Source of the DNA: Phycisphaeraceae bacterium D3-23
GTDB lineage: Bacteria; Planctomycetota; Phycisphaerae; Phycisphaerales; Phycisphaeraceae
DNA length: 64,000 nt
Direction: 5' to 3'
Assembly (NCBI GenBank): GCA_039555135.1
Contig: CP114179.1
Span: 62,001-126,000, forward strand
Notes under the pieces: model-generated
Databases searched by the model: none
The model's input: only the letters and a program-made list of their open reading frames with translations
What the model was told of the DNA's origin: nothing
Shown: piece after piece, positions 60,923 to 64,000 of the stretch
How the letters are laid out: each line of letters opens with the position of its first letter
Position numbering within the stretch: position 1 is the stretch's first letter
Position numbers and translations under genes: made by a program

Positions 60923-61273
60923 ATGACCGACAAGAAACTCCCCGGCACCTACCGCAAGTTCGTCGCACGCTTCCCCGAGCTGGGCGACACCCACGAGCGC
61001 ATCGCGCAGGTCGTGCAGGACTGCGGCCCGCTGGATGACAAGGCGTGCTCGCTGATCAAGATCGGCATCTCGCTGGGGGCCGGTCTCGAGTCCGCGGTGC
61101 GCAGCCACGTCCGCCGGGCGGTGGAAGCCGGCGCGACCGAACAGGAGATCGAGCAGGCCCTGATGCTCGGCATGAACACCGTCGGCTTCCCGCGTACCGT
61201 CGCCGCCTGGAGTTGGGCGCAGGTCCAGTTCGAACGTAATCGCAAAGAACAATCGGCGGGCAAGCCGGCATGA
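60923..61273 (+). CDS. Carboxymuconolactone decarboxylase (AhpD-like) family protein in the Moco operon
   Basis: 116 residues, all-helical AhpD/CMD fold: DDKACSLIKIGISLGAGLES then VRSHVRRAVEAGATEQEIEQ and LMLGMNTVGFPRTVAAWSWA. It has the conserved histidine and one nearby cysteine, but no CxxC, so AhpD-type peroxidase-partner activity is unlikely. It lies between moaA and moaD, 20 nt after moaA, and its stop overlaps the moaD start by ATGA. The tight coupling suggests a role linked to Moco or to a molybdoenzyme substrate. That is inference. Confidence 0.85.
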   Translation: MTDKKLPGTYRKFVARFPELGDTHERIAQVVQDCGPLDDKACSLIKIGISLGAGLESAVRSHVRRAVEAGATEQEIEQALMLGMNTVGFPRTVAAWSWAQVQFERNRKEQSAGKPA

Positions 61274-61521
61274 CGACGATCACGGTCAAACTCTTCGGCC
61301 CGCAGGCCCGGCTCGCGCAGAAGCGTGAAGTCGCCGCGCGATGTACCACCGATGCGCCGACCGCAAGCGAAGTCCTCGCGGCCGTCGCCGAGGCCTGCCC
61401 CGCGCTGGCCGAGCACATTGGTAACAGCAAGCTAGCGGTGAACCATGAACTGGTGAAGCCCGCCGACCCCGTCTGCGCGGGCGATGAGGTCGCCGTGATC
61501 GGGATGCTGGGGGGCGGGTAA
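61270..61521 (+). CDS. moaD: Molybdopterin synthase small subunit MoaD
   Basis: 83 residues, beta-grasp sulfur carrier. Starts MTTITVKLFGPQARLAQKRE and ends VAVIGMLGGG; the terminal Gly-Gly becomes a thiocarboxylate that donates sulfur to precursor Z. Overlaps the preceding gene by ATGA and precedes moaE by 3 nt. Confidence 0.93.
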   Translation: MTTITVKLFGPQARLAQKREVAARCTTDAPTASEVLAAVAEACPALAEHIGNSKLAVNHELVKPADPVCAGDEVAVIGMLGGG

Positions 61522-61524
61522 GCG

Positions 61525-61932
61525 ATGTCGCAGGCGGCAACACAGGTCGAGGTGCAGCTCTCCGAGGGCCCGCTGGGTGCGGCGATCCAGTGGCGGCCGA
61601 CGGGTGCGGGTGCCGTGGTGCAGTTCGAGGGCGTCGTTCGGCCCACCGAGTCGGGCCGGGCGCTGCGCGGGCTGACGTATGAAAGTTATGAGCCGATGAC
61701 CCGCCGGATGCTCCGCGATCTCGGTCGCGACATCGTGCAGCAGCACACGCTCACCGCGCTGCGTGTCGAGCACAGCGTCGGCTTTGTTGCGAACCACGAC
61801 GTGTCGTTCCGGCTCTACGTCGCGGCCGCGCACCGTAAGGCCGCGCTCGGCGCGATGGATGCATTCATCGACCGCATGAAGCAGGATGTCCCGCTATGGA
61901 AGGTGCCCGAGTGGGGGCTTGGTGATGGCTGA
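61525..61932 (+). CDS. moaE: Molybdopterin synthase large subunit MoaE
   Basis: 135 residues. Active-site region GAVVQFEGVVRPTESGRALR, then LTYESYEPMTRRML, and C-terminal AAAHRKAALGAMDAFIDRMK followed by PLWKVPEW, with the conserved lysines. Forms a heterotetramer with MoaD. Overlaps the moeA start by 8 nt. Confidence 0.95.
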   Translation: MSQAATQVEVQLSEGPLGAAIQWRPTGAGAVVQFEGVVRPTESGRALRGLTYESYEPMTRRMLRDLGRDIVQQHTLTALRVEHSVGFVANHDVSFRLYVAAAHRKAALGAMDAFIDRMKQDVPLWKVPEWGLGDG

Positions 61933-63127
61933 TGCCGCACATCCGGATGCTGCCGTGCGGGCGTGGGCGGATCGTTGCGAGCCCGTCGCGACAGAGCCAG
62001 TCGCGATCGACCACGCGGCCGGTCGTGTGCTCGCCGAGCCGATCCACGCCGACCGCGACAGCCCGGCCCACGACGTCTCGGCGATGGACGGCTACGCGGT
62101 GCGGCTGTCGGACTTCGACGACGCGGGCCGACTGCCCGTCGCGGGGGAAGTCACGACCGGCGCTGCGCCGCCCGACCTGCTGCCGGGCCATGCGCTGCGC
62201 ATCTTCACTGGCGGATGTGTGCCCAGTCAGGCCGAGCTTGTCATCAAGCGTGAAGACGTCGCCGAGACACGCGAGCTGATCGAGCTCAATGTCACGCGTG
62301 AATCACTCAAGCCCGGCCAGCACATCCGACGCCGCGGCGAAAACGCGAAACAGGGCGACGAAATCGTAGCCGCCGGGGCTGCGATGACCCCCGCCGTGGT
62401 CGGCGCCGCCGCGAGCTTCGGGGCCTGTACGCCCGGCGTGTACCGCAAAGTACGCGTCGGCCTGCTCATCACCGGCGACGAGTTACGCGCGCCCGACGAC
62501 CGGCCCGAGCCGTGGCAGATCCGCGACAGCAACGGCCCGGTGATTGCCGCCATGCTCCAAGGCGTGCCGTGGCTCGATGTTTTCGCCACCGAGCGCGGCA
62601 ACGACAACCCGAAGCAACTCACCGCGCAGCTCGGCGGGCTGCTCGAACAGTGCGACGCGGTCATCACCACCGGCGGCGTGTCGATGGGCGACCACGACTA
62701 CATCCCCGCCGTGGTCCGCGCGGTCCGCGGCGAAGTGGCGTTCCACAAACTCCCCGTCCGCCCCGGCAAGCCGATGCTTGGCGCGACCGGGCCCAACGGC
62801 CAGGCGATCCTCGGGCTCCCCGGCAACCCGGTCTCCGCAATGGCCACGCTCCGGCGCTTCGGCAACGCGGCGCTGCGCCGGCTTGCAGGATTTACGCAGT
62901 CCATGACACCCGCAGGAATAATCGAATGCGGTGAGCCCATCGCCAACCCGACCGCGCTGTGGTGGTTCCGCCTTGCCAAGATCAACGACAAGGGGTTCGC
63001 CGAGTGTGTCGCGACGCGTGGGTCGGGCGATTTGGCCTCGGCCGCGCGGAGCGACGGGATACTCGAAGTCCCGCCGGGTACGATGGACGCGACACGCCTT
63101 GTGTTTCACCCATGGACCCTGGGCTGA
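61925..63127 (+). CDS. moeA: Molybdopterin molybdotransferase MoeA
   Basis: 400 residues. Inserts molybdate into adenylated molybdopterin. AMDGYAVRLSDFDDAGRLPV and AGEVTTGAAPPDLLPGHALR in the first half; ITTGGVSMGDHDYIPAVVRA and ILGLPGNPVSAMATLRRFGN in the MoaB-like domain. ATG 61925 is chosen (MADAAHPDAA), overlapping the moaE end by 8 nt. Normal length. Confidence 0.96.
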   Translation: MADAAHPDAAVRAWADRCEPVATEPVAIDHAAGRVLAEPIHADRDSPAHDVSAMDGYAVRLSDFDDAGRLPVAGEVTTGAAPPDLLPGHALRIFTGGCVPSQAELVIKREDVAETRELIELNVTRESLKPGQHIRRRGENAKQGDEIVAAGAAMTPAVVGAAASFGACTPGVYRKVRVGLLITGDELRAPDDRPEPWQIRDSNGPVIAAMLQGVPWLDVFATERGNDNPKQLTAQLGGLLEQCDAVITTGGVSMGDHDYIPAVVRAVRGEVAFHKLPVRPGKPMLGATGPNGQAILGLPGNPVSAMATLRRFGNAALRRLAGFTQSMTPAGIIECGEPIANPTALWWFRLAKINDKGFAECVATRGSGDLASAARSDGILEVPPGTMDATRLVFHPWTLG

Positions 63128-63136
63128 TCGACCATC

Positions 63137-63670
63137 ATGCACCCCCCCCCACCCCCCGAACCCGGCACCGACTCCCCCGCACTGTCGCATGTCGATGCGC
63201 AGGGCAGAGCGCGCATGGTCGATGTCGGCGACAAAGATATCACCAGGCGAACCGCGATCGCACGCGGCCGGGTACGTATCAGCGACGCGCTCGCACAGCG
63301 TATCGCCGCGAACGACCTGGCCAAGGGTTCGTTGCTCGACGTCGCCCGCCTCGCCGGGGTGATGGCGGCCAAGCGCACGGACGAGCTGATCCCGCTGTGC
63401 CACTCGCTCCCGCTCGACCATGTCGATGTTGTTGCGCATGTTGAAGGCAATTATGTCCATCTCGAAGCGACCACCTCTGTTTCCGCACGCACCGGGATCG
63501 AGATGGAGGCGCTCACAGCCGTGAGTGTCGCAGCACTGACGGTCATCGACATGGGCAAAGCCGTCGACCCCGCGATGGTGATCGAAGAGGTCAAGCTCAT
63601 CGAGAAGCGCGGCGGGCGTCGCGGCACGGTTCGGCCACACGACCAACCTGACGGTGGTGTCCATGGCTAA
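63137..63670 (+). CDS. moaC: Cyclic pyranopterin monophosphate synthase MoaC
   Basis: 177 residues. Converts 3',8-cH2GTP to cPMP. LSHVDAQGRARMVDVGDKDI, ARLAGVMAAKRTDELIPLCH, VEGNYVHLEATTSVSARTGI and MEALTAVSVAALTVIDMGKA cover the family signatures. A Pro-rich N-terminus (MHPPPPPEP) and a short C-terminal extension are unusual. Overlaps the next gene by 8 nt. Confidence 0.96.
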   Translation: MHPPPPPEPGTDSPALSHVDAQGRARMVDVGDKDITRRTAIARGRVRISDALAQRIAANDLAKGSLLDVARLAGVMAAKRTDELIPLCHSLPLDHVDVVAHVEGNYVHLEATTSVSARTGIEMEALTAVSVAALTVIDMGKAVDPAMVIEEVKLIEKRGGRRGTVRPHDQPDGGVHG

Positions 63671-64000
63671 GCCCGCCCCACTCCACCCGCCGATGCGTGT
63701 CGCGGTGCTGACCGTGAGCGACCGCTGCTCACGCGGCGAAACCGAAGACACGACCGGCCCCGCCGTCGCGGCGTTGTGCCGTGTCGCACTCGACGCCGAA
63801 GTGGTCGCCACGCAGTGCGTCCCCGACGAGGTCGAAGCGATCCGTGGCGCGATCCTCGGCTGGGCCGACGCGGGCAACACACCCACTCCGCGCGAGCGCC
63901 TCGACCTGATCCTCACTGCGGGCGGCACCGGCCTCGCGCCGCGCGATGTCACACCCGAGGCCACCGCCCCACTGCTTGAACGCCGACACCCGGCCCTGCT
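63663..64000 (+). CDS. mogA: Molybdopterin adenylyltransferase (MogA/MoaB family), N-terminal part
   Basis: About 112 residues before the window ends. MRVAVLTVSDRCSRGETEDT is the start of the MogA/MoaB fold, and LILTAGGTGLAPRDVTPEAT is the pterin-binding signature. It adenylates molybdopterin before MoeA acts. ATG 63663 overlaps the moaC end by 8 nt. MogA and MoaB cannot be separated on this fragment. Confidence 0.92.
   Translation, partial: MAKPAPLHPPMRVAVLTVSDRCSRGETEDTTGPAVAALCRVALDAEVVATQCVPDEVEAIRGAILGWADAGNTPTPRERLDLILTAGGTGLAPRDVTPEATAPLLERRHPAL

Overview
The window is a GC-rich bacterial chromosome segment. It most likely comes from a planctomycete, and within that phylum probably the class Phycisphaerae. 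This is inferred from several traits together: a PEP-CTERM protein carrying two dockerin-like calcium-loop repeats; a type IV prepilin-like protein (G|FTLIEL site) with an H-x9-D motif; a ribosomal super-operon lacking rpmD, adk and rpsD; a DUF1844 protein; and long low-complexity acidic tails on housekeeping proteins. No rRNA, CRISPR array, integrase, transposase or phage gene was seen. Most genes are core metabolism, so the novelty lies mainly between genes.

Layout. 0-2 kb (minus): accC (cut by the window edge), accB and an Xaa-Pro peptidase. 2-6.5 kb (plus): a DUF1844 protein, then succinate dehydrogenase sdhCAB. 6.5-7.4 kb: a two-gene nucleotidyltransferase cassette. 7.4-12.4 kb (minus): surE, mgtE, holA, a lipoprotein and a FliN-like protein. 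12.5-29.2 kb (minus): a 29-gene ribosomal cluster, rpsJ to rplQ, read from a near-consensus promoter at 29.3 kb. 29.5-31.3 kb: tRNA-Ala(UGC), a PEP-CTERM gene, and a second copy of the tRNA 3' end plus its terminator. 31.4-37 kb: a TPR protein, an SppA-like lipoprotein peptidase, a zinc-ribbon membrane protein, MlaE, tRNA-His and a small membrane protein. 37-50.8 kb (plus): PTS enzyme I, RNase E/G, dxr, rseP, yidC, mnmE, smpB and an MFS transporter. 50.9-58 kb: photolyase, a TIGR01777 epimerase-like protein, a WGR-like protein, uvrB and mnmC. 58-59.8 kb: tRNA-Arg(UCU), a prepilin-like gene with a long leader, and a DUF4956 protein. 59.9-64 kb (plus): a molybdenum cofactor operon moaA-CMD-moaD-moaE-moeA-moaC-mogA, running off the window.

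How genes work together. AccB/AccC start fatty-acid synthesis. SdhCAB links the TCA cycle to quinones. The ribosomal cluster supplies ribosomal proteins, the RNA polymerase alpha subunit, SecY, methionine aminopeptidase and IF-1. SecY and YidC form the membrane insertion route. MnmE and MnmC both modify the tRNA wobble uridine. Photolyase and UvrB repair UV damage. The moa/moe genes make molybdopterin.

The most unusual features are non-coding. (1) Several gaps hold inverted repeats whose arms are tandem arrays of 7-9-nt words; the word differs at each locus but the layout is the same. (2) Other gaps hold nested palindromes, and compact hairpins sit in most gaps of the ribosomal operon. (3) Six genes outside the operon have a -10-like hexamer ending exactly 6 nt before the ATG, suggesting leaderless transcription. 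(4) The tRNA-Ala 3' end is duplicated on either side of the PEP-CTERM gene. These come from reading the sequence by eye and were not tested computationally.
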